NCBI RefSeq assembly: GCF_000247695.1
Contig: NW_004624865.1
Span: 4,735,146-4,799,145, forward strand
DNA length: 64,000 nucleotides
Reading direction: 5' to 3'
Source: Heterocephalus glaber
Taxonomy: Eukaryota; Chordata; Mammalia; Rodentia; Bathyergidae
The notes beneath the pieces are model-generated. The model saw only the letters and a program-made list of their open reading frames with translations. It had not been told where the DNA came from and searched no databases. Positions 1 to 9,805 of this stretch are shown piece by piece. Numbering within the stretch: position 1 is the stretch's first letter; each line of letters begins with the position of its first letter. The position numbers were made by a program, and so were the translations under genes.

Positions 1-48
1 GGGCCGCTCCGTGTGAGGCCCCTGGGTCTAATCCCCAGTGCTGCCGAG
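1..48 (+). mobile_element. ID-type SINE, 3' part
   Basis: Ends with GGGTCTAATCCCCAGTGCTG, the B-box and tail region of an ID-type element. The 5' part lies outside the window. Confidence 0.6.
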
Positions 49-540
49 AGAGAAAGCGCCCGGCGCCTCGGGGTGCGGTCCATGCCAAGCGCAGGAGAAG
101 GTTCGGGGTCCTGCTCGCCAGGGGTCCCCGCTCTAGGAAGCGGGCGGTGACCTGTGCTTGCGCCTGCGTCCTGACCCCAGGGCGCGACCTCGTGCCCCTG
201 CGGCAGCCGGGAGCCCGGCCGTACCCCAGGGCTCAGGGGGGCTCCAGGCGTCGCTGCCACGAGCTGAATGCGATTCCCCGCCCGCGGTTCCCCTCTCGCA
301 CCTGCCGCGCGGCGCTGTCCCTGAGACGCGTTAGTCAGCCCTGGCGACACCGCCCCAGGGAGGACACCTGAAACCCGGACGGGAACCAGCCCGCGCCGGA
401 GGCTCAGGGCCCGGGCGGGGCAGGAGCGGCTGGGTCATCGGGGCTGGACAGGACGCAGCGGGGCAAAGGTGGGGCCAGGGGCAGCTGGAGACCCCAGAGC
501 CACGAGTCAGCCCAAGCTTGGGTCCCTCTTGCTACCCCCA
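1..540. promoter_or_regulatory. CpG-rich region of unknown assignment
   Basis: Apart from a 5'-truncated ID tail at about 1-48, this stretch is unique, GC-rich and full of CG dinucleotides, like a CpG island that may begin outside the window. I recognise no exon in it. In human the gene head-to-head with NOL10 is ATP6V1C2, so its promoter is one candidate, but no sequence evidence ties it here. Confidence 0.4.
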
Positions 541-649
541 GCAAGCCGTCTGTGCAGCTGGCCCTTTGCGTCAGAGCAGAGCTGTCGACCTGACTTCTTG
601 GAGATTGGGCGGCATGTTTTTTAAATTTAATTTTAATTTTTGTTTGTTT

Positions 650-735
650 GTTGCATCAGAGTCTCACTATGTGGTCCAGGTTGGGCTTAACCTCATGGCA
701 ATCCTCCTGCCTCAGTCTCTAGAGTCGCTACACCA
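650..735 (-). mobile_element. B1 SINE fragment
   Basis: Matches the reverse B1 pattern: GAGTCTCACTATGTGGTCCAGG, then CAATCCTCCTGCCTCAG. Confidence 0.75.
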
Positions 736-830
736 GTGGATGACATGGAAGTATCTCTGATTTTGCTTCTGGCGTCTTTCTCTCTATAAACCTGGTTTCC
801 TCTAACCAGTTTTGTGAAATAAGAGTCAGA

Positions 831-897
831 GACAGGGTGTAGCTCTGAGGCAGAGTACTCGCCTAGTGTATGCGAGTTCTTGTTTGATTCCCAAAAT
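831..897 (+). mobile_element. ID-type SINE, diverged
   Basis: GGTGTAGCTCTGAGGCAGAG (A-box-like) followed by a degenerate B box and an A-rich tail. Confidence 0.65.
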
Positions 898-1150
898 GGT
901 AAACAACAACACAACCAAAAAGTTAGACAATAAATCCTGCAACCCAGTGAACAAAACGGTGAGAACCTATAGTACCTACCTTCTTCCAAAGCTTCCTACT
1001 CAAAATCAAAACTATTTTCCATTTTCAGTGCATTGGTTAATATTTTCCTGTATAATGATGGTTACTGTTGCAGGAGGTGCTTCAATTTTTACATATCACC
1101 TTTTTGCCTCCTTATAAAGGCAATTCTATGCTCATTTCCAAGATTTTGGA

Positions 1151-1262
1151 GCCCAGCGTGGTGGTGCACACCTGTGACCCCAGCACTCAGGAGGCTGAGA
1201 CAGGTGGATCACCCAAGTTCAAGGCCATCCTGGACTACGTAGTGAGACTCTGCCTCAAAAAG
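1151..1262 (+). mobile_element. B1 SINE
   Basis: GCGTGGTGGTGCACACCTGT at the 5' end, then GGAGGCTGAGACAGG and a CTCAAAAA tail. Confidence 0.85.
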
Positions 1263-1474
1263 ACAACAAACAGACAAATAAGTAAAAGAATTTGGAAAAT
1301 AGAAAAGCATAAGGAAGAAAGTAAAAATACTCGTTACTCCATGACTTGTGTATAACCACGATTAATATTCAAGTTCTCTTTGTTAATTTTATTGCATATT
1401 TGTAGACAGAGATATGGGCTTTTTGCGTAATTGAGATGATGCATTATACACCAATTTGGCATTATGCTGATTAC

Positions 1475-1566
1475 TTTTTTTTTTTTTTTTTTGGTACCGG
1501 GGACTGAACTCCAGTCCTTGCGCTTTTGAGGCAGGCAGCAGAACCACTGAGCTAAATCCCTGGCCC
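1475..1566 (-). mobile_element. ID SINE with intact target-site duplication
   Basis: An 18-T run (the minus-strand tail) followed by the reverse ID body ending GAGCTAAATCCCTGGCCC. TATGCTGATTAC flanks both ends (1463-1474 and 1567-1578). Confidence 0.93.
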
Positions 1567-1780
1567 TATGCTGATTACTTTTTAAGGATTAAAATTATTA
1601 ATTGTATCTTAACTGTGAAGTGTAATTCAGGTTTATCAGCAACTGATCACAGCTAAGAAGGTGAGTCACCCACATGAGACACCTTGTTGGATAGGCTGGG
1701 GAGGGGGTGCTGGATGGCTGTTTCCACACATGTATTTATTGGATATGGGCAGACTTCCAGTTTTCCCTCAGGTTTTCGCT

Positions 1781-1867
1781 CTTTTGGGGGGGGGTACTGG
1801 GGATTGAACTCCAGATCTTGCACTTGCAAGGCAGGCGCTGGAACCATCAAGCTTAAATCCCCAGCCC
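1781..1867 (-). mobile_element. ID SINE
   Basis: GGTACTGGGGATTGAACTCC through TAAATCCCCAGCCCC. The homopolymer next to it is G rather than T. Confidence 0.85.
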
Positions 1868-1929
1868 CATCAGGTTCTCTTTTAAGTGAGACCAGACTTT
1901 ACCCCAGAGAAATAGAGAAAAGTCAACTA

Positions 1930-2100
1930 GGCCTGGTGGTGCATGCCTGTGATCCCAGCACTTGGGAGGCTGAGGCAGGACCATAGCCATAAGTTCAAGG
2001 CCAGCTTGGGCAGCATAGCAAGACCTGTCTCAAAATAAAAATAAAAAGGGCTGAAATGTAGCTCAGTGTGAAGCCCTGAGTTCCATCCCCAGAACTGGGG
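1930..2100 (+). mobile_element. Dimeric B1+ID SINE (B1-dID type)
   Basis: Left B1 half (GGTGGTGCATGCCTGTGATC...CTGTCTCAAAA), an AAAATAAAAATAAAAA linker, then an ID-like half with GTAGCTCAGTG and a C-rich end. It runs into the G tract and the assembly gap. Confidence 0.85.
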
Positions 2101-2227
2101 GCGGGGGGGGNNNNNNNNNNNNNNNNNNNNNNNNNNNNNNNNNNNNNNNNNNNNNNNNNNNNNNNNNNNNNNNNNNNNNNNNNNNNNNNNNNNNNNNNNN
2201 NNNNNNNNNNGGGGGGGGGGGGGGGGG
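2101..2227. repeat. Poly-G tract interrupted by a 100-N assembly gap
   Basis: G-rich sequence, then N at 2111-2210, then at least 17 G. The gap has the conventional placeholder length, so its true size is unknown. Confidence 0.95.
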
Positions 2228-2840
2228 AGCCTGCAAGTAAGTCTAGGTGCCTTGGTCCCTGATTTGAAAATAACCCCCCGGTTATAAAAAACGAAGAACC
2301 CAGGGCATGTGGCTGCTGGCACTTGCTGGGCGTTGAGGCTGGAGACCGAGTGCCACGTGCCCTGGGTCCTCTGTCGAGGATGGCGAAGCTGGTGAGTGCT
2401 GGACGTCCGTGGGTCGTGCACTGAGCCGCGAGGGCTGCGCAAGACCAGACAGTCCCCAGGGCCGGAAACCGGAAGGGCCAGGCGTCCCAGCAGGTCTGTC
2501 TTCGCCTGGCCACTCCCAGGTGGAGTATTCGGGGCTTTTATTTCCTCAAACAGCCCATCGAGGATGCTCCCTTCAGCCGGGGAGGCTGGGCGCCGGTGGG
2601 TGCCTGTGGATCCTTCTCGGTCTGGGAGCCGGCCCCAGGGGTGTGTCCTGCAGGACAGCTGGGGCGGGGGCATCGGCGAAATGTCGGGGAGGCGGGCAGG
2701 ACAGTCTCCTAAGCTGCTTAACCTCCTGCGGTTCAGGTTTCCCTCCCAGCCTGGAGCAAGTTCTGCCCGCTCTTTAGGCCTGTTGTGAGAAGAGGGAGAG
2801 TATTTCTGGCAAGCGCCAAGTTCCCCTTGCTTCTCACTCT
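2228..2840. other. GC-rich unique segment with a possible first exon
   Basis: No SINE is visible. A TATAAAA lies near 2283. At 2380 ATGGCGAAGCTG is followed at once by GTGAGT. No known protein is recognised. Confidence 0.35.
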
Positions 2841-2874
2841 CCTACATATTTTATTCATTTTTAAATTTTTTTTA

Positions 2875-2998
2875 AGGCAGGGCCTCAGGCTGGTGTTGAA
2901 CTCACTGCGTAGCCGGAGGTGGCCTTGAGTTCACAGCAGTCCTCCTCCCTCAGCCTCCTGAGTGCTGGGATTATAGGTGTGTGGCGCCATTCCTGGCT
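2875..2998 (-). mobile_element. B1 SINE with internal duplication
   Basis: Two successive copies of the TTGAACTCAC/GTAGC module, then the reverse body TCCTCCCTCAGCCTCCTGAG. Confidence 0.8.
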
Positions 2999-3012
2999 TC
3001 TCCTCTGTGTTT

Positions 3013-3099
3013 TTTTGTTTTGTTTCTTACCGGGGATTGAACTCAGGACCTTGCACTTTCGAGGCAGGTGGCAGAACCACTGAGCTAAATCCCTGGCCC
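3013..3099 (-). mobile_element. ID SINE with target-site duplication
   Basis: Reverse ID body from ACCGGGGATTGAACTCAGG. TCCTCTGTGTTT flanks it at 3001-3012 and 3100-3111. Confidence 0.9.
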
Positions 3100-3648
3100 T
3101 CCTCTGTGTTTCAAACCAGCAGCCCTCAACCCTTTTGGTACCTGGGACTGGTTTTGTGGAAGACAATTTTTCCATGGACCGGGTGAGGGAGGTGGTTGGG
3201 GTGATGGGTGCACCTTACATTTGTGCACTCTATTTCCACGCCTGTTGTGATGCCTCGTGCCATTATGATGCCAGTCGTCGGAGTGCAGAAGCGGCAGGAG
3301 CCCCAGCCTGTTTCCTGCAGCCACAGCCCCATGGGGTGTCGGGGGGAGGCAGGGAGACAGGGACACAGAAGTGTAATTTCTCTTGGATCCTGACAGCCTC
3401 TGGCAGAGGCAGCTTCCTGGTCACGTGCCCCTCAAGGGTGGGGTGGGAGGAGCTCCCAGCGGGGGCTGGGGCCAGGGAGCTTTAGGGTGTTAGCGAGAAG
3501 GGTGAAAAAGCAACTTGTGTTCAAAGGCCCAGAGTACTGGGCCAGTTTGCTATTTCAGACAAACACTGCACTGCAGATGACCCATCACCGTGCACTGTCA
3601 CTCACTTCTTGAGAAAACAGGCCAGGGAATTGACAGGATTTGTATGCC

Positions 3649-3772
3649 CAGGTCTGTGGTGTCGCACACCTGTGATCCCAGCATTCAGGAGGCTGAGGAG
3701 GGAGAATCACTGTGGGTTGAAGGCCAGCCTGGTCTGCATATTGAGACCCTGTCTCAAAAACCAAACAAACAA
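3649..3772 (+). mobile_element. B1 SINE
   Basis: GCACACCTGTGATCCCAGCA, GGAGGCTGAGGAGG, GACCCTGTCTCAAAAACC. Confidence 0.85.
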
Positions 3773-3869
3773 AACACGTGTGGTCATCTTAGTGGATGTG
3801 AAGCTGTATTTGACTGTGGTTTTTATATGTACTTAAAAAAATAACTAAGGATGTTGAGGATGCTTTTAT

Positions 3870-4073
3870 GAATTTTTTTTTTCATTTTGTAAGACTGGGG
3901 ATTAAACCCAGGGCTTCACTGGCTCTGTCCTTGAGCTCCTCCCTGCGCTTCTTGCATTTTATTTTGAAACACGGCAACTGGCTAAACTGCCCAGGCTGAC
4001 CTTGGATTTGCAATGCTCCTGTCTCAGCCTCCCAAGTATCTGAATTTCAGGTGTGCACCACCCTCCCCAGCTT
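3870..4073 (-). mobile_element. Dimeric B1+ID SINE (B1-dID type)
   Basis: Reverse ID part GACTGGGGATTAAACCCAGG, then reverse B1 part GCTCCTGTCTCAGCCTCCCA. Confidence 0.8.
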
Positions 4074-4169
4074 TTTGTGAACTTTCTGGCCGTCTGTGCA
4101 TCTTCTTTGGAGGTACAGATGTCTATCCACATCCTTTACTGATTGGTTCTTTTCCTCTTTGTTCATTTT

Positions 4170-4285
4170 TGTGACTTAGTGAGATCCTGTCGCAAAATTT
4201 TAAAAATCAATAAAAAGAAAGGGCTGGGGACCAAGCTCAGTGCAAAGACCCTGGATTCAATTTCCACTACCCGAAAAAAGGAAAA
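4170..4285 (+). mobile_element. B1-dID SINE, 5'-truncated
   Basis: B1 end GTGAGATCCTGTCGCAAAAT, linker, then GGGCTGGGGACCAAGCTCAG. Confidence 0.75.
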
Positions 4286-4442
4286 GAAAGAAAGGACCGA
4301 ATAGCATATGATTCCCACTGTGTGGAAACCCTGGCACAGGCAGGTCCCAAGAGGAAGCCAGCCAGGAGCGCCTGCGGGTGGGGGGGTCACAAAGCCAGCT
4401 TGAACATGACCTGCCACAGAAACTGTCCTGGATCACTTTTAC

Positions 4443-4623
4443 TTTTTCCAGCACTGGGGATTGAACCTTCCCACAGAGCTCCAGCTCCAGCTCCTTTTCT
4501 ACTTTTTATTTTGACAGAGTCTCACTAGGTTGCTAAGTAGCCCACCCGAGGCTCAAAGTAGGGATCTTCCTGCCTCATCCTCCTGAGTGCTGGGATCACA
4601 GATGCCCCCCACTGCCCCTGGCT
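4443..4623 (-). mobile_element. B1-dID SINE
   Basis: Reverse ID part (CACTGGGGATTGAACCTTCC) followed by reverse B1 (GAGTCTCACTAGGTTGCTAA). Confidence 0.8.
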
Positions 4624-5034
4624 TTGACATCTGTCTGGATCCCGGCACCACAGCCCGAGTTTCTGGAGAGTGAGCCACCAGGTGGGCGGCTGGGCCTTGC
4701 TCCTGGGTCTCCAGAAGCTTCCAGTTTCCTCCCCACACCCGCAGCCAGCTTGGACAACCCATCCTGCTTCTGAATCAGCCCTGTGTCCCTGGCCCTGGCA
4801 CAGGTGCCACCCGAGAAGGCCCTCAGGAAAGGGCTGCACTGTGGGTTGGCCCAGCTGGCTGTGGGAGGAGAGTTGGGCAGAGGCCAAGAACACAGGGCGG
4901 GAGGATGCGGCTGGGCCTGTCATCCCTGTCCTCTTTACTCCCCCGAGCCTCTGCCAGCTGTGGGAGAGCCGAAGCCTCCACCCGGCACCGTGGGAACCTC
5001 CTCACTTCCTCGGAGACTTCCACACCCGCCGGGT
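4624..5034. other. Unique GC-rich intergenic segment
   Basis: No SINE and no recognised gene. Open frames here are short and show no known motif. Confidence 0.5.
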
Positions 5035-5138
5035 GGGAACCGTGGCACAGTCCTGCAAGGCCAGCTACTCAGGAGGCTGAGGAAGGAGGGTTGAAGTTCA
5101 AGTTCACGACTCAGACCCTGTGGCTAAATAAAAAGTAA
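5035..5138 (+). mobile_element. B1 SINE, diverged
   Basis: GCTACTCAGGAGGCTGAGG with an AAATAAAAAG tail. Confidence 0.7.
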
Positions 5139-5139
5139 A

Positions 5140-5320
5140 GCCAGGTGTCGAGTTCCATACTTGTCATCCCACCACTTTGAGAGGCTGAGGCAGAAGGGTC
5201 AAAAGCTCAATCCTAATCTGGGAAATTTAGCCAGACCCTATGTCAAGACGAAACATAAAAATGGAGGGATGGATCTCAGTGCGAAGGCCCTAGGTTCAAT
5301 CCCTAGTACCACAAAAACAC
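5140..5320 (+). mobile_element. B1-dID SINE
   Basis: GCCAGGTGTCGAGTTCCATA, GAGGCTGAGGCAG, linker, then GGTTCAATCCCTAGTACC. Confidence 0.8.
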
Positions 5321-5353
5321 ACAAAGAGACAAATATATAAGTATAAACAGAGA

Positions 5354-5415
5354 AGGACTGGAGATGTAGCTCGGTGCCTGAGCACTAGCTTAGCACGCGG
5401 AGTACCTCTAAACTA
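5354..5415 (+). mobile_element. ID-type SINE fragment
   Basis: GGACTGGAGATGTAGCTCGG followed by a degenerate body. Confidence 0.65.
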
Positions 5416-5435
5416 CTTTTTCCCAAGACCCCCAT

Positions 5436-5524
5436 TCTTTTTTTCTTTTTTGGTACTGGGGATAGAACTTAGGACCTGGCACTTGTGAGGCAGATGTGGC
5501 ACCACTGAGCCAAGTCCCCAGCCT
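5436..5524 (-). mobile_element. ID SINE
   Basis: GGTACTGGGGATAGAACTTA through CCAAGTCCCCAGCC. Confidence 0.85.
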
Positions 5525-5625
5525 TTATTTGAGACAGGGTCTCACTATGTAGCCCAGGCTGGCCTCAAACTCACAGCAATCCTCCTGAGTACTGGGATTA
5601 CAGCCATGCACTGCCACACCCAGCC
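5525..5625 (-). mobile_element. B1 SINE
   Basis: GAGACAGGGTCTCACTATGT through GCACTGCCACACCCAGCC. It abuts the preceding ID element. Confidence 0.85.
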
Positions 5626-5848
5626 CAAGGTCCTTTTCTGAACTGCAGTTATCCCGAGCCTCTGCGCTAATGTGAGCAACCTCCTTTCCCTTTCCCTCCT
5701 TGGACATGGGTCTGGCAAAGGACACATTGATAAGAAGGGCTGGTACATGAGGAGCTGCTGTCATTTCTCTTTTTTAGCATCATTTTCCAAGTGCATCCAT
5801 TTGGAAAGTGAGCACGATGATACAGGGAATGTTTTGTTTTGTTAATTT

Positions 5849-5939
5849 CTTTTTTTTTTTTTTTGGTACCAGGGATCAAACTCGGGGCCTTGCGCTTACA
5901 AGGCAGGCGGCGGAACCACTGAGCTAAATCCCTGGCCCT
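5849..5939 (-). mobile_element. ID SINE
   Basis: T-run then GGTACCAGGGATCAAACTCG and GAGCTAAATCCCTGGCCC. Confidence 0.92.
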
Positions 5940-6027
5940 TTAATTTTTTTTTTGGTAACAGGGATTGAATTCAGGACCTTGTGCTTGCAGGGCAGGCTCG
6001 GTGCCACTGAGCTAAATCCCCGGGCCC
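5940..6027 (-). mobile_element. ID SINE, adjacent same-strand copy
   Basis: GGTAACAGGGATTGAATTCA through TAAATCCCCGGGCCC, directly after another ID copy. Confidence 0.9.
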
Positions 6028-6049
6028 TGTTTTTATTTTTATTTTTTTA

Positions 6050-6202
6050 TTTTGGGGGGTTCTTTTGAGGCAGGTTCTCCCTTTGTAGTTCAGGCTGGCC
6101 CTGAACTCACTATGTAGTCCAGGCTGGCCTTGAACTTGCAGCGATCCTGCTGCCTCAGCCTCCTGAGTGCTGGGATCACAGGTGTGCGCCACCATGCCCA
6201 GC
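6050..6202 (-). mobile_element. B1 SINE with internal duplication
   Basis: Contains both CTTTGTAGTTCAGGCTGGCC and TATGTAGTCCAGGCTGGCC, the duplicated module of rodent B1. Confidence 0.9.
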
Positions 6203-6237
6203 CCCTGTTTTTATTTGGGTTTTTTCCCCTGTTTTTA

Positions 6238-6388
6238 TTTTTTGAGACAGGGTCTTGCTATGTAGTCCAGACTGGCCTCAAACTCACTGTGTTCAAGATC
6301 AGCCCAGGCTGATCTTGAACTCACAGCAATCCTCCTGCCTCAGCCTCCGGACTGCTGGGATGACAGGGGTCTGCCACAATGTTTGGCA
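6238..6388 (-). mobile_element. B1 SINE with internal duplication
   Basis: GAGACAGGGTCTTGCTATGT, a repeated AGGCTGATCTTGAACTCAC-type module, and CTCAGCCTCCGGACTGC. Confidence 0.88.
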
Positions 6389-6596
6389 GCCCCATCTTTT
6401 CTCTACAGCAGAGCTGCCAGCTTTATGCCCAGTAGAAGCCCCTACACTGTAGGACCCTGACCCGCCCTGCAGACACCTCTGCTGGTGTTAGGAAGGGATG
6501 AGAGGAAGTCACCAGTGTGTTCCTGATGACAGGGGCTCGGCAATGACATGGCAGTGATCAGGAGGGTCTGTGACCTCAGGTGGCCTCTCACCACCT

Positions 6597-6854
6597 GAAT
6601 GGATGGATAAATGAACAGATGGATGAATGAACAGATGGATGAATGGATGGATGAATGGATGGATGGATGGATGGATGGATGAATGGATGGATGATGAATG
6701 GATGGATGGATGGATGGATGGATGAATGGATGGATGAATGTATGTATGGATGGATGGGTGAATGGATGGATGAATGGATGGATAGACGGCTGGATAGATG
6801 GATGGATGGATGAATGGATGGATGGACGGTTGGATGGATGGATGAATGGATGAA
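6597..6854. repeat. Tetranucleotide array (GGAT/TGGA)n
   Basis: About 258 bp of ATGG units with occasional A substitutions (ATGA) and rare indels. Its reverse frames read IHPS repeats, which are not genes. Confidence 0.97.
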
Positions 6855-7570
6855 GCGCCACCGCATCACTCCTGTGCTCAGGGCAGCTGGGGCTCTGCCT
6901 TCTGCACAGGATTTCCCTCATCTCATGGCCAGCACTGGCCCCACCTCTGAGCTCTGTGCTTCGGGACCTTCCTGCTCCTCCTGTCAGTGCCCACCCTGCA
7001 GCCACACCCTGGGCCTCTCACCACCTGAAACTGCTCTGCTCCTACATCTGGATTCCAGCGTCACTCTCCCTCCACAGCCTGCTGTGCCTCCCATGGTCCC
7101 GCCTGCCTCCTTCACACTGTTCCTGTCCTCCCACACATGCTGCTCCTTCCTCCTTCGTCACTTGCTCCCCATTGACCTCTTTTATGGCCAGGCCTGAGCC
7201 CCAGCTGGCTTTGGAAGCTCCTGCTTACCAGCTCCACCGAGTCCCTGCTGTCCTGCTCCTTCTGCCAATCACCCTGCTTTCTGAGAAAAAATCCCTTCTC
7301 TACCCTCTGGAAGAGGCCTCGCTGCAGCACCTGCCACACCACTACAGTGCAGATCTCCATCCCTCGGTCCCTTCCTTTGGCCACTGGGTCCCCAGGCTGG
7401 CCCAGGAGGGTGTGAGGCTGCAGGACAGAGCCAACAGCAAGACAGCCAGGTGCCAAAGCAGGGAGCCACCTGTTGTGGGGGGGGGTCGGGGCAGAGCAAA
7501 GCTTAAGAATCACTATCGAAGTGCAAAATTGGGAGTGTGGCTTCATGGCAGAGCAAGCCAAAACAAATAA
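6855..7570. other. Unique pyrimidine-rich intergenic segment
   Basis: CT-rich with many CCTCC/CTGCC runs. No SINE and no recognised gene. The long open frame at 6956-7570 looks compositional. Confidence 0.45.
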
Positions 7571-7574
7571 ATAA

Positions 7575-7632
7575 GGCTAGGGTGTAGCTCAGTGGCAGCG
7601 TCCTTGCCCCCCAAACAAACAAAAAACCCCAA
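7575..7632 (+). mobile_element. ID-type SINE fragment
   Basis: GGCTAGGGTGTAGCTCAGTG followed by a shortened body and an AAACAAACAAAAAA tail. Confidence 0.7.
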
Positions 7633-7744
7633 CAAGAAAGCTTTTCTGTAGGATATCCCAGGCATCTCTAGGGCTCCCTTTGGGCTTCAGGTCCTCCGGG
7701 CAGGCATCCCTTCCTGCTGTCAGCTGCCTGGAATCTGAACCAAG

Positions 7745-7905
7745 CAGTGGAATTGATTTGGACCAATCAGGAAGCCTGAGTCGAAAGGTTTGAATTAGAT
7801 CCATTTGGACCAATCAGGAGACTCAATTAGGGCCAATCAGCAGGTTCAAATTTGGACCAATCACGGGGTTGAATTCAGCAGCATCAAATCAACAGCATCG
7901 AATTT
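7745..7905. repeat. Degenerate 23-24 bp minisatellite with CCAAT boxes
   Basis: GACCAATCAGG at 7761, GACCAATCAGG at 7808, GGCCAATCAGC at 7831 and GACCAATCACG at 7855 lie at spacings of about 47, 23 and 24 bp. Between them are TTTGAATT-like spacers. Each unit carries an NF-Y type CCAAT box. It may be part of an old LTR. Confidence 0.7.
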
Positions 7906-8114
7906 GCACCAGAGGCACGCTGTTACGAGCAGCACCAGGGCACCTCAGCTTAGCTTGGTCGGGGAAGGCTTCCTGTTACTTGCTTCCATGTATTGGGACT
8001 CAGCAAAACAGGTTACTATAAAGCATGAAAGAGCCAGGTGTAGCTTTAATTATCAAGGTCATCAGAGGAGCTACCATCAGTGTGGTCACAAATACAGGGA
8101 AAAGTGGGATGGCA

Positions 8115-8193
8115 ATGCATGGGCTCAAACTTGTGATCCTCCTGCCTCAGCTTCCCACAGTGCTGGGATTACAAGTGTGCACCACCGCATCCA
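8115..8193 (-). mobile_element. B1 SINE fragment
   Basis: GATCCTCCTGCCTCAGCTTC through TGTGCACCACCGC. Confidence 0.8.
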
Positions 8194-8477
8194 ATTCGTG
8201 GTATTTTGAAAATATGGAAAACTTGGAAGTTTCTGCACAAACTTAAGTGACACTCAGGGAAGGAGGAGCACATGGGCTTGGTATCTGTGTAGAAAACAGA
8301 CGCAGCAGACAGATGGGCAGGGCCTGAGGAGGAGGACAGCACCAAATCCTTGATGAGTACTTGGAAAGCACCTTGCTCTGCCCTGAGCATTGCACCAGCA
8401 GTCCAGTGGACAATGTACCTGCACTCCAGGGGCCTGGAGTATAGAGAGGTCAGGATGAGAATGTGGAAGTGTTAAAC

Positions 8478-8665
8478 TGGGTGTGGTGGTGCATGTCTGT
8501 CATCCCTGCACTCTGGGAGGCTGAAGCAGGAGGATCACAAGTTTGAGTCCAGCCTGGACAGCTTAGTGACTCAGTGAGACCCTGTCTTAAAATAAAAATA
8601 AAAGAGCTGGGGATGTACCTCAGTATGAAGGCTCTGGGTTCAATCCCTAGTGCTGCAAAAGGAAA
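8478..8665 (+). mobile_element. B1-dID SINE
   Basis: GGTGTGGTGGTGCATGTCTG, linker AAAATAAAAATAAAA, then GAGCTGGGGATGTACCTCAG and GGTTCAATCCCTAGTGCTG. A complete dimer. Confidence 0.92.
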
Positions 8666-9004
8666 AGAATGTCAAAGTGTCAAAGAGAAGATCATTTGAA
8701 AGGAAGACAGTAAAGTAAATGGGTACTGTGGGAGGCACTGGTCTGGGTCTGACATTTCTCAGGGTGACATTTGGCTGGGATGGAGATAGCTCAAAGTGGC
8801 CAGGCATGGAGAAGCTGGGCCAGGGCGTGCTGGGCAGCAAGAATGGTGTGTGCAGAGGCCCTGGGGCAGGAAGAGCAAGTCCACAGCAGGGTGTGGATCA
8901 GGAGGTCAGTGAGGTGGTGCAGGGTCTGCGGGACCAGTTAGAAAAGTGGATTCCATGCAGGGGAGCAGTACCATTGGATGGGGTCTTCCTTTTCTTTCTT
9001 CTTT

Positions 9005-9155
9005 CTTTTTCAGTGCTGGGGATAGGCTACATCCTTAGTTTTTTTTTTTTGAGACCAGATCTCACTATGTAGCTCAGGCTGGCCTTGAATTCATGAGGGT
9101 CCTCCTGATTCGGCCTCTCAGGCACAGGGATTACAGGCACACACCCAGTGTTTGT
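9005..9155 (-). mobile_element. B1-dID SINE, shortened
   Basis: Reverse ID remnant AGTGCTGGGGATAGGCTACA, then reverse B1 GATCTCACTATGTAGCTCAG. Confidence 0.75.
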
Positions 9156-9281
9156 TTTTTGAATTGGTAACATAGCAGACACACCCACGGTCAAGCAGCA
9201 CAGCTCAGTCCTGAGGAGAAGGCAACCCAGGAGTGAAACAGGTCAAAAGCTCAGGCTTGCAGATTTACAGGCTCTTCTATT

Positions 9282-9366
9282 TATTTATTTAGGTACCAGG
9301 GATCGAACTCAGGACCTTGTGCTTGTGAGGCAGGTGCAGGGACCACTGAGCTAAATCCCCAGCCCT
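9282..9366 (-). mobile_element. ID SINE
   Basis: GGTACCAGGGATCGAACTCA through TAAATCCCCAGCCC. Confidence 0.92.
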
Positions 9367-9399
9367 CTTTCTTTTTATTTTGCTTATGAACATATTTAC

Positions 9400-9541
9400 T
9401 TATTTGGCAGTACTGAGGATGGAACCCAGGGCCTCACACTGAGCCACATCCCTGGCCTTTTTCATTTTTTGAGACAAGGTCTTGCTAAGTTGACCAGGTT
9501 GGTCTTGAACATGCCATCCTCTTGCCTCAACCTCCTGAGTA
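9400..9541 (-). mobile_element. B1-dID SINE
   Basis: CAGTACTGAGGATGGAACCC, then GAGACAAGGTCTTGCTAAGT and CCTCAACCTCCTGAG. Confidence 0.75.
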
Positions 9542-9654
9542 CACAAGCTCTTTTAAAAAGTGACATTCTTATTGGCCTTCAGGTGACTCAGTACCTGTTG
9601 GAAACTGCCAAGCATAGAGGACAACACTCCAGTTAACATCACACTGGCAGGATG

Positions 9655-9790
9655 TTCTAGTATTTATTTATTTTTACTAGCACATGTTTGCGGTACATAG
9701 TAATTCCGCTGGTCCTGGGGGGCATTGGTGCTTATACATATCACATCAGTCATCACAAGGTGCATTAAATAGCCATCAGGGTTGGTAATA
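9655..9790. mobile_element. Possible L1 3'-end fragment
   Basis: TTTTTACTAGCACATG and GGTACATAGTAATTCC resemble L1 3' UTR-like sequence I recall from rodents. Weak match. Confidence 0.3.
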
Positions 9791-9805
9791 AAAATGTATC
9801 AGGAG

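Noticed and set aside
1927..2673. 248-residue minus-strand open frame
   Set aside because: It runs through the 100-N gap and a SINE, so its continuity is an artefact.
6442..7005. 187-residue open frame rich in IHPS repeats on the minus strand
   Set aside because: It is the translation of the GGAT tetranucleotide array, which stays open in several frames. There is no start context or known domain.
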